Below are positions 1-5,821 of a stretch of DNA of 5,821 nt, in pieces. Source of the DNA: an uncultured Lachnospiraceae bacterium (GTDB lineage Bacteria > Bacillota > Clostridia > Lachnospirales > Lachnospiraceae). A program made the translations under genes and the position numbers. The notes under the pieces were generated by a model, which saw only the letters and a list, made by a program, of their open reading frames with translations, was not told where the DNA came from and made no database searches. The stretch's first letter is position 1. Every line of letters begins with the position of its first letter. The stretch lies in the NCBI GenBank assembly GCA_905233835.1, contig CAJOGB010000047.1, forward strand, positions 11,731-17,551. The letters are read 5' to 3'.

Positions 1-625
1 CCGGGATGCCTTCGTATTCGGATAAGATCTCGATTAATTCTTCATCCACACCTTCGGATTTTCCTTCCACATCCGCCGCATGAATCAAAAACTCATCGCA
101 GTATGCGGACAGTTGCTCCAAAAGGCCTTTGTTTACCTGTTCTTTGGTGAAAGTCTGCCAACGGTTGGTTACGACGTAGTAGTTTTTATGATGCTTTTTA
201 CAGCTTAAATCCAAAACGATGTGTTCTTTGCCCACCGCATCATTTAACTTCTTTAAATTCTCGTAGTTAATTTCCCCATCGGAAAATACGTAAGAGGTCA
301 CGATAACATGAGAAGCACCGGCATCAATGTATTCCTTGGCATTTTCCGCCGTGATACCGCCGCCGATTTGAAGTCCTCCCGGATAGGCCTTTAATGCTTT
401 TAAAGCCTGTGCCTTTGTGGCTTCATAAGAATCACTGCCGGCTTTATTCAACATAACAACATGTCCGCCGAACAGTCCCTCTTCTTTGTAAAACTCAGCA
501 AAAAAATCTGCATCCTTTTCGGATACAAAGTTTTCCGAGACGGATGCATCGTCGTCATTTAAAGAACTTCCGACGATTTGCTTTACCTTCCCGTCATGAA
601 TATCAATGCAGGGTCTAAACTCCAT
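1..625 (-). CDS. hisA: HisA, eukaryotic (HIS6)-type ProFAR isomerase, 3' end cut by window edge
   Basis: Phosphoribosylformimino-5-aminoimidazole carboxamide ribotide isomerase, a cytosolic TIM-barrel enzyme that performs the Amadori rearrangement of ProFAR to PRFAR in histidine synthesis. The 208 visible residues start FRPCIDIHDGKVKQIVG, very like the yeast HIS6 start and unlike ordinary bacterial HisA. Other HIS6-like blocks are LQIGGGIT (about 85-92, phosphate binding), HVIVTSYVF (106-114), IVLDLSCKK (136-144), NRWQTFT (154-160) and FLIHAADVEG (179-188). Asp8 and Asp139 sit where the two catalytic aspartates of HisA are expected. The ATG is preceded by an AAAGGA ribosome site about 11 bases upstream. 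It lies 25 bases after the stop of the membrane protein gene, so co-transcription is likely. About 50 C-terminal residues, including the second phosphate-binding loop, should lie outside the window. Family assignment is firm; the eukaryotic-type call rests on remembered HIS6 sequence. Confidence 0.92.
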   Translation of the reverse strand, partial: MEFRPCIDIHDGKVKQIVGSSLNDDDASVSENFVSEKDADFFAEFYKEEGLFGGHVVMLNKAGSDSYEATKAQALKALKAYPGGLQIGGGITAENAKEYIDAGASHVIVTSYVFSDGEINYENLKKLNDAVGKEHIVLDLSCKKHHKNYYVVTNRWQTFTKEQVNKGLLEQLSAYCDEFLIHAADVEGKSEGVDEELIEILSEYEGIP

Positions 626-650
626 CTAAATAAGTAATCCTTTCTTCCCT

Positions 651-1094
651 TTAACGAATCGTGGTGGCTCGAACCCCGGACCATCGTCCGTATACCACAC
701 GCCCGTGTGGATTTGTTTTATAAGCTCTGACCTGGACCCGAACCTTTTGGCCTTCATGAAAGCCTGCGCAAATATATCCGTTGGTGGCGGTTCGATAGGT
801 CTTTCCCAACCAAACCACCGGTGTTCCTGCAATACGGAACTGATAGCCTTCTACGTCACCCAAATAATCACAGGTACAAACAACTTTGCCCTTTTGATCA
901 TTGTTTAATGTTAAGGTGGTAGGTGTTTGAACTCCGATTTCCGGTGCCCAATAAACTCCGCGACTGTCCACCTTCAAGTTATAGTCACGACTGTAAAGAG
1001 CAAGAAGCAACAGCGCCGAAACCGCTACGATAATTCCAAATACCGTAAATGTTTGACCGAAATTCCGAAGTCTCGAACTTTTCTTTTTGCTCAT
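651..1094 (-). CDS. Small membrane-anchored protein with fibronectin-III-like C-terminus, function unknown
   Basis: A 147-residue protein I cannot name. It has a short basic N-terminus (MSKKKSSRLR), one hydrophobic helix at about 16-34, and then an outward-facing domain, which suggests a signal anchor with the C-terminus outside the cell. Residues about 80-147 look like the second half of a fibronectin type III domain: YQFRIAG, then GQKVRVQVRAYKT, then YGRWSGVRATTI. This is the pattern of FnIII repeats in many clostridial surface proteins (VRAYK...YSKWS). Residues 73, 75 and 109 are cysteines; Cys73 and Cys75 form a CTC motif. The ATG follows a strong GAGGTGAGGG ribosome site. A promoter and a leader hairpin lie upstream, and hisA follows 25 bases after the TAA stop. 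No catalytic motif is visible; a surface or protein-binding role is only an inference from the fold. Confidence 0.8.
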   Translation of the reverse strand: MSKKKSSRLRNFGQTFTVFGIIVAVSALLLLALYSRDYNLKVDSRGVYWAPEIGVQTPTTLTLNNDQKGKVVCTCDYLGDVEGYQFRIAGTPVVWLGKTYRTATNGYICAGFHEGQKVRVQVRAYKTNPHGRVVYGRWSGVRATTIR

Positions 1095-1114
1095 ATTTCC
1101 CTCACCTCACGTTA

Positions 1115-1136
1115 TGCGTGCAAAGCGATGCACGCA
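1115..1136 (-). promoter_or_regulatory. Perfect 8-bp inverted repeat in the leader of the membrane protein gene
   Basis: TGCGTGCA and TGCACGCA flank a 6-base spacer. The repeat lies between the predicted transcription start (about 1151) and the ribosome site (about 1099-1108). In RNA it would form a stable hairpin ending about 6 bases before that site; in DNA it could be an operator for a dimeric regulator. No T-run follows, so it is not a terminator. The repeat is seen directly; a regulatory role is inferred. Confidence 0.5.
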
Positions 1137-1157
1137 AATTATTCTCTGGTTAATTTT

Positions 1158-1185
1158 ATTATACACTTTTTCCTTTTTATGTGAA
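1158..1185 (-). promoter_or_regulatory. Sigma-A-type promoter for the membrane protein-hisA unit
   Basis: On the minus strand, TTCACA (1180-1185, five of six matches to the -35 consensus) and a perfect TATAAT (1158-1163) are separated by 16 bases. Transcription would start near 1151, giving a leader of about 57 bases that contains the 1115-1136 hairpin. The promoter begins about 12 bases beyond the T-run of the guaB terminator, so a new transcription unit starts immediately after guaB ends. Confidence 0.7.
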
Positions 1186-1197
1186 TCAAAAAGGTAC

Positions 1198-1229
1198 AAA
1201 AAAATCGCTGCCGCTACGCGACAGCGATT
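1198..1229 (-). terminator. Intrinsic terminator of guaB
   Basis: On the minus strand, AATCGCTG and CAGCGATT form an 8-bp perfect outer stem. It extends through one G-U pair and CGC/GCG to a 12-bp stem with a 3-base loop. Seven T residues follow directly (1204 down to 1198). It sits five bases after the guaB stop codon. Stem length, GC-rich core and T-run make this a textbook rho-independent terminator. Confidence 0.92.
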
Positions 1230-1234
1230 GACTT

Positions 1235-2684
1235 TTACTCTTCTACAGAATAATTCGGTGCTTCTTTTGTAATGTGAATATCATGTGGATGAGACTCTTT
1301 TAAGGAAGCAGCGGAAATCTTAACGAATTTCGCTCTTTCATGAAGGTCCTCAATGGTAGGACATCCGCAATATCCCATACCGGAGCGGATACCGCCAACC
1401 AACTGGAATACAACATCCTCTAAGGAACCTTTGTAAGCCACGCGGCCTTCCACTCTTTGCACCTTCCTGGAAGTAACGATCCTTAGAACCGTTTTCCATA
1501 GCTGCGATGGAACCCATACCACGGTATACCTTAAACTTACGTCCCTGATATAATTCGAACTCACCCGGAGCTTCATCACATCCTGCAAACATGGATCCCA
1601 TCATACATACGGAACCACCGGCTGCAAGAGCCTTTGTCATATCTCCTGAGAACTTAATACCGCCGTCTGCGATAATCGGTATATCGTATTTCTTTGCAAC
1701 TTCATAGGAGTCCATAATAGCGGAAACCTGAGGAACACCGATACCTGCAACCACGCGGGTTGTACAAATAGATCCCGGTCCGATACCAATCTTAACCGCA
1801 TCTGCACCGGCTTCAATCAAAGCCTTGGTTGCTTCACCTGTTGCAACATTTCCTGCGATTACCTGAAGGTCCGGATATTTTGCTTTGATTTCTTTTACAG
1901 CATTAATAATATTCTTAGAATGTCCGTGAGCAGAGTCAACAACAATAACGTCAACATTTGCCTTTACCAAAGCATCTACTCGGTCCATCATATTTCCTGT
2001 AATTCCAACACCTGCGCCGCAAAGAAGTCTTCCCTGGGAATCCTTTGCAGAAAGAGGATACTGAATCTGCTTTTCGATATCCTTAATGGTAATCAAACCT
2101 CTTAAGCAGAAGTTTTCATCCACGATCGGTAACTTCTCTTTACGAGCCTTACCTAAAATCTTCTTTGCTTCGTCCAAAGTGATGCCCACCGGAGCGGTAA
2201 TCAGATTCTCGGAAGTCATGCACTCGGAAATCTTCTTTGAATAATCCTCTTCGAACTTTAAGTCACGGTTTGTAATAATACCGATTAATTTTCCGCCGGC
2301 TCTGCCGCCTTCGGTAATGGGCACACCGGAAATTCTGAATTTTCCCATGAGCTCATCGGCATCACGTAAGGTATGATCCGGAGATAAAAAGAAAGGATCT
2401 GTAATAACACCATTCTCGGAACGTTTTACCTTATCAACTTCCTCAGCCTGTGCTTCAATGGACATATTCTTATGAATAATACCGATACCACCCTGACGAG
2501 CCATAGCGATTGCCATTCTGTGCTCTGTAACGGTATCCATAGCAGCTGACATCATTGGAATGTTCAAACGAATCTTTTTTGTAAGATTTGTTCGTAAATC
2601 AATCAAGTTGGGGGTAACCTCAGAGTACTGAGGCACCAATAATACGTCGTCAAAAGTAATTCCATCACCGATAATGGTTGCCAT
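1235..2684 (-). pseudogene. guaB: guaB, IMP dehydrogenase, broken by a frameshift with missing flap residues
   Basis: IMP dehydrogenase oxidises IMP to XMP with NAD+, the committed step to guanine nucleotides in the cytosol. The first 410 codons are intact: TFDDVLLVPQ (11-20), paired CBS domains (about 95-208), DSAHGHS (250-256), the GIGPGSICTTR loop with catalytic Cys307, the phosphate site ADGGIK (339-344), GSMFAG (363-368) and the flap Arg403-Tyr404 in KDRYFQEGAK. The frame then switches at about 1454. The upstream frame runs on with 34 unrelated residues to a stop at 1350. The correct C-terminus resumes at 1453 with VEGRVAYKG, continues through SGMGYCG and ESHPHDI, and ends at 1235. Compared with remembered GuaB sequences, about six residues (KLVPEG-like) are missing and one base remains, consistent with a 17-base deletion. 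With those six restored the length would be 488, normal for the family. The ATG at 2684 has an AGAGAGGA ribosome site. Either a true pseudogene or an assembly error. Confidence 0.9.
1451..1458 (-). other. Frameshift and deletion point in guaB
   Basis: Codon 410 (AAG, Lys) occupies 1457-1455 in the upstream frame. A single A at 1454 follows, and GTG GAA GGC (Val-Glu-Gly) begins at 1453 in the downstream frame. In intact GuaB proteins a segment resembling KLVPEG separates these parts, so loss of 17 bases explains both the missing residues and the frame change. No homopolymer run is present, so a simple one-base miscall or ribosomal slippage does not account for it. Confidence 0.85.
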
Positions 2685-2710
2685 GTTAAAATCCTCTCTT
2701 TCTTATATGC

Positions 2711-2726
2711 TTAAAAATATTTTTAA
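2711..2726. repeat. 16-bp AT-only perfect palindrome in the guaB leader
   Basis: The sequence TTAAAAATATTTTTAA equals its own reverse complement. It lies just downstream of the predicted start from the proximal guaB promoter (about 2729) and upstream of the ribosome site (about 2692-2697). It could be an operator, or a chance result of an AT-rich spacer. It does not match any purine-operator pattern I know. Confidence 0.4.
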
Positions 2727-2735
2727 ATTGTCAAA

Positions 2736-2765
2736 ATTCTAGCAAAAAAACGCATAAAGTGTCAA
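2736..2765 (-). promoter_or_regulatory. Proximal guaB promoter (P2)
   Basis: On the minus strand, a perfect -35 TTGACA (2760-2765), an 18-base spacer and a -10 TAGAAT (2736-2741, five of six matches), with a TGC extended -10 element directly before it. Transcription would start near 2729, leaving a leader of about 45 bases. Confidence 0.72.
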
Positions 2766-2767
2766 CG

Positions 2768-2796
2768 ATTATATTGACAAAAAATCAAATTGTAAA
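2768..2796 (-). promoter_or_regulatory. Distal guaB promoter (P1)
   Basis: On the minus strand, TTTACA (2791-2796, five of six matches to -35), a 17-base spacer and a perfect TATAAT (2768-2773). Its -10 ends two bases before the -35 of P2, so polymerase could not occupy both promoters at once. The predicted start near 2761 gives a leader of about 77 bases. Confidence 0.65.
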
Positions 2797-2837
2797 TGAA
2801 TATAAATCCAGTTAAAGATGAATTGATTTTCACTTTT

Positions 2838-2872
2838 AAAAATACGGAGAATTTCTTATTTGAAATTCTCCG
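2838..2872 (-). terminator. Intrinsic terminator of recN
   Basis: CGGAGAATTTC and GAAATTCTCCG form a perfect 11-bp stem with a 6-base loop, six bases after the recN stop codon. On the minus strand the stem is followed by TATTTTT, a moderate U-run. The stem is less GC-rich than the guaB terminator, so read-through into guaB is possible. Confidence 0.82.
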
Positions 2873-2878
2873 CCTTTA

Positions 2879-4588
2879 TTATAAGACAAGTGTTTTTTTC
2901 TTTTCGTCCGCCAATTCTTTTAGTTCTCTGGCATTTTCCAATGTGGCATTGGTGATCTCCGCACCGCCTACCATACGTGCAAGTTCATTGGTTACCTGTG
3001 CGGCATAGAGTTCCTGAATGGTGGAAATGGTAGAAATACCCTGTGAGCCGATACTTTCTCCGCTTACCACATCCTTTTCGATTAAGAAATGATGATCCGC
3101 CATCGCGGCAATCTGGGGCAGATGGGTAATCAAAATCACCTGATGTGCACGGGAAACAAGATATATTTTCTCAGAGACCGCCTGCGCCGTTCGTCCGGAA
3201 ATTCCCGCATCAATCTCATCAAAAATCAATGTATCAATGGAATCCGACTGAGCCAGAATCGTCTTTATGGCAAGCATCACACGGGAAAGCTCACCGCCGG
3301 ATGCGATATCCTTTAGCGGACGCATGGGTTCTCCCGGGTTGGTGGAAATCATAAACTCCGCTTCATCATAACCGGAGACACTGTAATCGGGCGTCTTTGT
3401 AAACTCCATAGAAAACTTTACATCCAGGAAATTCAAATCCAAAAGTGCGTCTTTTACCAAAGCACAAAGTGTCACAGCCTTTGACTGGCGAAGCACGGAT
3501 AGCTGAGAAGACAAATTCTCCAACTTCGACTTTGCCTCGTTATATTCCTTTTCCAGATTTAAAAGGTAGGAATCATAGTCCTCCAATTTTGCAATATGGG
3601 CAACCTTTTCATCGTAAGCGCTAAGCACATCTTCCACCGTACGACCGTATTTTCCTTTTAAATCGTTTATCACGTTTAAACGATTTTCCACTTCCGAAAA
3701 GCGTTCTCCCGCAAAATCCAAATCCTTAATGTAATCGGAAATGCCCCTGTTAAAATCGGATAATAAGGACTCCACGTCGGATAAGGTGGAAATCAAATCG
3801 GAAAGTCCCTCATCATAGGCTTCCACACTGTGAAGTTCACGGACTGCGCGACCGATCTTTTCGGAACTTCCTCCTGCAGAATCTCCGCACTCTTTATAGG
3901 CTTCGTTTAACGCGTCGGAAATTTTTGCGGCATTTAAGAGCTTTTTATACTCGCTCTCCAATTCCTCATCTTCTCCATCTTTTAGTTTTGCGTTTGCGAT
4001 CTCTTCCGTCTCATGTTGCAAAAAAGAAAGTTCTCGAGCACGTTCCGCCTCGTCCGTATTGGCAGAGTCGTATTCCTTTTTCTTTGAAGTATAAACACGA
4101 TATGCCTCGGCAACATCCTTTTTTAAGGACGCTATACTTTCTCCTCCGAAGTCATCCAAAAGTTCCAAATGCTTTTTCTTATGCAAAAGGGACTGATTCT
4201 CGTGTTGTCCATAGATATCCAAAAGAAGGGCTCCCACTTCCTTTAACTTTGAAGCAGGATAGGTTTCTCCGTTAATCTTTGCAGATGAGCGCTCTCCCGT
4301 CATCTTTCGGGATAAGATCACTTCATTTTCTTCCACGGAAATATCCATGGCACGCAATGTCTTTGCCTCTGCGTCGCTGATACGAAATACCGCTTCCACC
4401 AGCGCTTCTTTTTCCGGATCCCGAAGAGCATCAAAAGAAACCTTCTCTCCCAAGGCGAGAGAAAGTGCACCTAAGATTATGGATTTACCTGCTCCGGTTT
4501 CACCGGTAAGGATGTTTAGACCGTCTCCGAAGGAGATGTCCTCTTCATGAATTAAAGCCAGATTTTTAACATGTAGGTTTAAAAGCAT
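2879..4588 (-). CDS. recN: RecN, SMC-like DNA double-strand-break repair ATPase
   Basis: RecN is a cytosolic SMC-family ATPase that gathers at double-strand breaks and aids RecA-dependent repair. The 569-residue product is of normal family length. The N-terminal ATPase half has MLLNLHVKNLALI and the Walker A GETGAGKS (29-36), with YGQHENQSLL at 126-135, a RecN hallmark. A charged helical middle (about 150-375) fits the short coiled-coil arms. The C-terminal half has the signature SGGELSR (430-436), Walker B TLIFDEIDAG (453-462, Asp457-Glu458) and the switch histidine in ILITHLPQ (His489). I chose the ATG at 4588 because RecN proteins start MLLxLxIKNxALI and a GGAGGA site lies just upstream; an in-frame TTG at 4615 would add nine residues with no family support. 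It follows argR as in many Firmicutes and has its own candidate promoter and terminator. Confidence 0.96.
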   Translation of the reverse strand: MLLNLHVKNLALIHEEDISFGDGLNILTGETGAGKSIILGALSLALGEKVSFDALRDPEKEALVEAVFRISDAEAKTLRAMDISVEENEVILSRKMTGERSSAKINGETYPASKLKEVGALLLDIYGQHENQSLLHKKKHLELLDDFGGESIASLKKDVAEAYRVYTSKKKEYDSANTDEAERARELSFLQHETEEIANAKLKDGEDEELESEYKKLLNAAKISDALNEAYKECGDSAGGSSEKIGRAVRELHSVEAYDEGLSDLISTLSDVESLLSDFNRGISDYIKDLDFAGERFSEVENRLNVINDLKGKYGRTVEDVLSAYDEKVAHIAKLEDYDSYLLNLEKEYNEAKSKLENLSSQLSVLRQSKAVTLCALVKDALLDLNFLDVKFSMEFTKTPDYSVSGYDEAEFMISTNPGEPMRPLKDIASGGELSRVMLAIKTILAQSDSIDTLIFDEIDAGISGRTAQAVSEKIYLVSRAHQVILITHLPQIAAMADHHFLIEKDVVSGESIGSQGISTISTIQELYAAQVTNELARMVGGAEITNATLENARELKELADEKKKTLVL

Positions 4589-4590
4589 AA

Positions 4591-4598
4591 TTCCTCCA
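4591..4598 (-). promoter_or_regulatory. Ribosome binding site that fixes the recN start
   Basis: TGGAGGAA ends two bases before the ATG at 4588. It lies inside the reading frame that would begin at the upstream TTG (4615), so it supports initiation at the ATG. The spacing is slightly short (four bases after GGAGG), but the match to the anti-Shine-Dalgarno sequence is strong. Confidence 0.75.
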
Positions 4599-4620
4599 CT
4601 ATGCTCTTCTTGCAAAGTTA

Positions 4621-4649
4621 ACTATATCAAATGGGAAATACTCTTACAA
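4621..4649 (-). promoter_or_regulatory. Candidate recN promoter in the argR-recN gap
   Basis: On the minus strand, TTGTAA (4644-4649, four of six), a 17-base spacer and TATAGT (4621-4626, five of six) with a TGA extended -10 element. It would start transcription near 4614, inside the 87-base gap. There is no terminator hairpin between argR and recN, so recN may also be read from upstream. I saw no clear LexA (GAAC-N4-GTTC) box. Confidence 0.5.
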
Positions 4650-4675
4650 CAGATTTGAAAATTCTTAATAAAAAT

Positions 4676-5128
4676 TTAAAAATTTAATATATCTTCCAGT
4701 TTTCTCATCACAACTACGGTATCTTCCACGCTTCGTACCGCACACATGACCGTATCGTCTCCCGCGATGGAACCAACGATTTCCGGAAATTCCATATCAT
4801 CAAGGGCTGCCGCCACCGCCATAGCCATACCGCTTACGGTTCGGATTACAAGCATATTCATGGCATTGTCCATGGAAAGAAAGGCATCCTTAAAAATGCG
4901 ATTATACTTCTCGGACAAGTCTTCTTCCGTTTTTCGATAAGCCACATAACGAAGCTTTCCGTCGGAGAGCGCCACCTTGGTTAAATTCATCTCACGGATG
5001 TCTCGGGAAACCGTGGCCTGGGTTACATGGTATCCGGCCTTGTTTAACTCATCTAAGAGTTCTTCCTGAGTTCCGATTTCTTTTTTTACGATTAAATCTA
5101 AAATCTTGTTCTGACGTTCCGTCTTCAT
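4676..5128 (-). CDS. argR: Arginine repressor ArgR/AhrC
   Basis: Arginine-responsive transcription factor that binds ARG boxes as a hexamer, represses arginine synthesis and in Bacillus also activates catabolism. The 150 residues are of family length. The N-terminal winged helix-turn-helix covers about 1-70: MKTERQNKILDLIVKKEI, then TQEELLDELNKAGYHVTQA, with the recognition helix QATVSRDIREMNL. The C-terminal domain (about 80-150), which makes the hexamer and binds arginine, has VRTVSG-like IRTVSGMA and the hallmark GSIAGDDTVM, whose paired aspartates contact arginine. The ATG at 5128 lies 15 bases after the nadK stop, and its AGGGG ribosome site abuts that stop, suggesting an operon and perhaps translational coupling. 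In Firmicutes argR commonly sits between nadK and recN without being functionally tied to them. Confidence 0.96.
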   Translation of the reverse strand: MKTERQNKILDLIVKKEIGTQEELLDELNKAGYHVTQATVSRDIREMNLTKVALSDGKLRYVAYRKTEEDLSEKYNRIFKDAFLSMDNAMNMLVIRTVSGMAMAVAAALDDMEFPEIVGSIAGDDTVMCAVRSVEDTVVVMRKLEDILNF

Positions 5129-5143
5129 ATCGTAAATTCCCCT

Positions 5144-5821
5144 TTAGTAGTTTTCCTGCATCTTATTTCTCATACGTTCCAGGAAATTCATTTGGCTCAT
5201 AAAAATCATCTTGGTTTTACGAGCGGATTTTTTCACCACCAGTCTCTCACCGGCTTTAATTAAAACAGGATAACTACCGTCAAATAAAATGGTGGCTTCT
5301 TCCGTTACGCTGTGACGTCGGGGAGTAATCTCAATCGCGATTTCATCGTTAGGGTCCAAAACGATACTTCTGGACGTTAACGTATGGGGATTTAAAGGCG
5401 TCATTAAAATCGCTTCCGTCTTCGGATCCACAATCGGTCCGTTTGCGGAAAGGTTATACGCCGTAGAGCCGGTAGGGGTAGCGATAATCATACCGTCACC
5501 GGAAAGGGAATATAAATATTCACCGTTAATATATACCGTAAGTCGAATAACGGACTTACTGTTATTAATGGTAATAACCACGTCGTTTAGGGCATGCTCG
5601 ATTTTACTCTTTTTCCCGTTGGCATGCTCCACATAACCGTCCACCATCATGCGCTCTTCGATTTCAAAATCATCTTCAAACATGCGGTCTACGGCGTTCC
5701 AAATATTTTCCTCATTCAAATCGCAGAGGTAACCCAAGTGTCCGTGGTTTACACCGATTAGGGGCAAATTGGAAGATACGGTGGTCTGAGCGATTCGAAC
5801 CAGTGTACCGTCACCGCCGAT
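5144..5821 (-). CDS. nadK: NAD kinase, N-terminus cut by window edge
   Basis: NAD kinase phosphorylates NAD+ to NADP+ in the cytosol and sets the NADPH pool. The reading frame is open to the right edge, so the visible 225 residues are the C-terminal part; roughly 55-60 N-terminal residues are missing. The visible part opens with GGDGT (2-6), the catalytic nucleotide-binding motif of the family. It continues with GVNHGHLGYL (23-32), the adenine/ribose-binding NDVVI (79-83), and the glycine-rich block DGMIIATPTGSTAYNLSA (109-126). The beta-rich C-terminal domain ends in a lysine/arginine-rich tail. Apparent starts inside this frame (such as TTG at 5767) fall after GGDGT and are not real. It lies 15 bases before argR, in the order seen in many clostridia downstream of isoprenoid and rRNA methylase genes. 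Confidence 0.96.
   Translation of the reverse strand: MGGDGTLVRIAQTTVSSNLPLIGVNHGHLGYLCDLNEENIWNAVDRMFEDDFEIEERMMVDGYVEHANGKKSKIEHALNDVVITINNSKSVIRLTVYINGEYLYSLSGDGMIIATPTGSTAYNLSANGPIVDPKTEAILMTPLNPHTLTSRSIVLDPNDEIAIEITPRRHSVTEEATILFDGSYPVLIKAGERLVVKKSARKTKMIFMSQMNFLERMRNKMQENY

Noticed and set aside
695..710. CCACACG/CGTGTGG inverted repeat
   Set aside because: It lies inside the membrane protein coding region with only a 2-base loop and no T-run in the direction of transcription; probably a chance effect of codon sequence.
1350..1588. Programmed ribosomal frameshift joining the two guaB frames
   Set aside because: Frameshifting would restore the frame but not the six or so conserved residues absent at the join, and there is no slippery heptamer.
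1235..1588. A separate small gene of 117 residues
   Set aside because: Its last 72 residues are the genuine IMP dehydrogenase C-terminus; the first part is an out-of-frame reading of upstream guaB codons.
2685..2761. Guanine riboswitch in front of guaB
   Set aside because: The leader is only about 45-77 bases and very AT-rich, and shows no three-stem purine aptamer or expression-platform terminator.
3925..4275. 116-residue plus-strand reading frame inside recN
   Set aside because: It lies antisense within a clearly coding recN region, has no ribosome site or family signature, and its composition is typical of a shadow frame.
4613..4615. TTG as the recN start
   Set aside because: It would add nine residues not found in the family, and the true ribosome site for the ATG at 4588 lies inside that extension.
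4650..4675. Possible ARG box next to the argR stop (TTTGAAAATTCTTAAT-like)
   Set aside because: The match to the TNTGAATWWWWATTCANW pattern is poor, and the site is at the 3' end of argR rather than in its promoter.
1..5821. CRISPR array, insertion sequence, tRNA, rRNA or phage genes
   Set aside because: No periodic repeats, transposase or integrase frames, terminal inverted repeats or RNA gene signatures were seen on either strand.

Overview
The window looks like chromosomal DNA from a low-to-moderate GC Firmicute, most likely a Lachnospiraceae-type gut or rumen clostridium. The evidence is the nadK-argR-recN gene order, strong purine-rich ribosome binding sites, AT-rich sigma-A-type promoters, and the style of the individual proteins. 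This taxonomic placement is inference. Every gene reads on the minus strand, so transcription runs from high to low coordinates.

In transcription order: (1) 5821-4676 holds the 3' part of nadK (NAD kinase, cut by the window edge) and argR (arginine repressor), 15 bases apart. (2) recN (DNA repair ATPase) follows after an 87-base gap with a candidate promoter, and ends at a hairpin terminator near 2838-2872. (3) About 190 intergenic bases carry that terminator and two tandem promoters for guaB. (4) guaB (IMP dehydrogenase, 2684-1235) is broken: a reading-frame jump at about 1454, with roughly six conserved residues missing, separates the first 410 codons from the last 72. A strong intrinsic terminator closes it at 1198-1229. 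(5) A new transcription unit starts at a good promoter (1158-1185), with an 8-bp perfect hairpin in its leader. It encodes a small unnamed membrane-anchored protein with a fibronectin-III-like C-terminus, followed 25 bases later by a HisA isomerase that runs off the left edge.

Most genes are housekeeping: NADP supply, arginine control, recombinational repair, guanine nucleotide synthesis and histidine synthesis. Two points stand out. The HisA is of the eukaryotic (yeast HIS6) type rather than the usual bacterial type. The guaB lesion removes part of the active-site flap and is either a real inactivating deletion or an assembly fault. I found no mobile element, CRISPR array, tRNA or rRNA, and no evidence for a wholly new multi-gene system.
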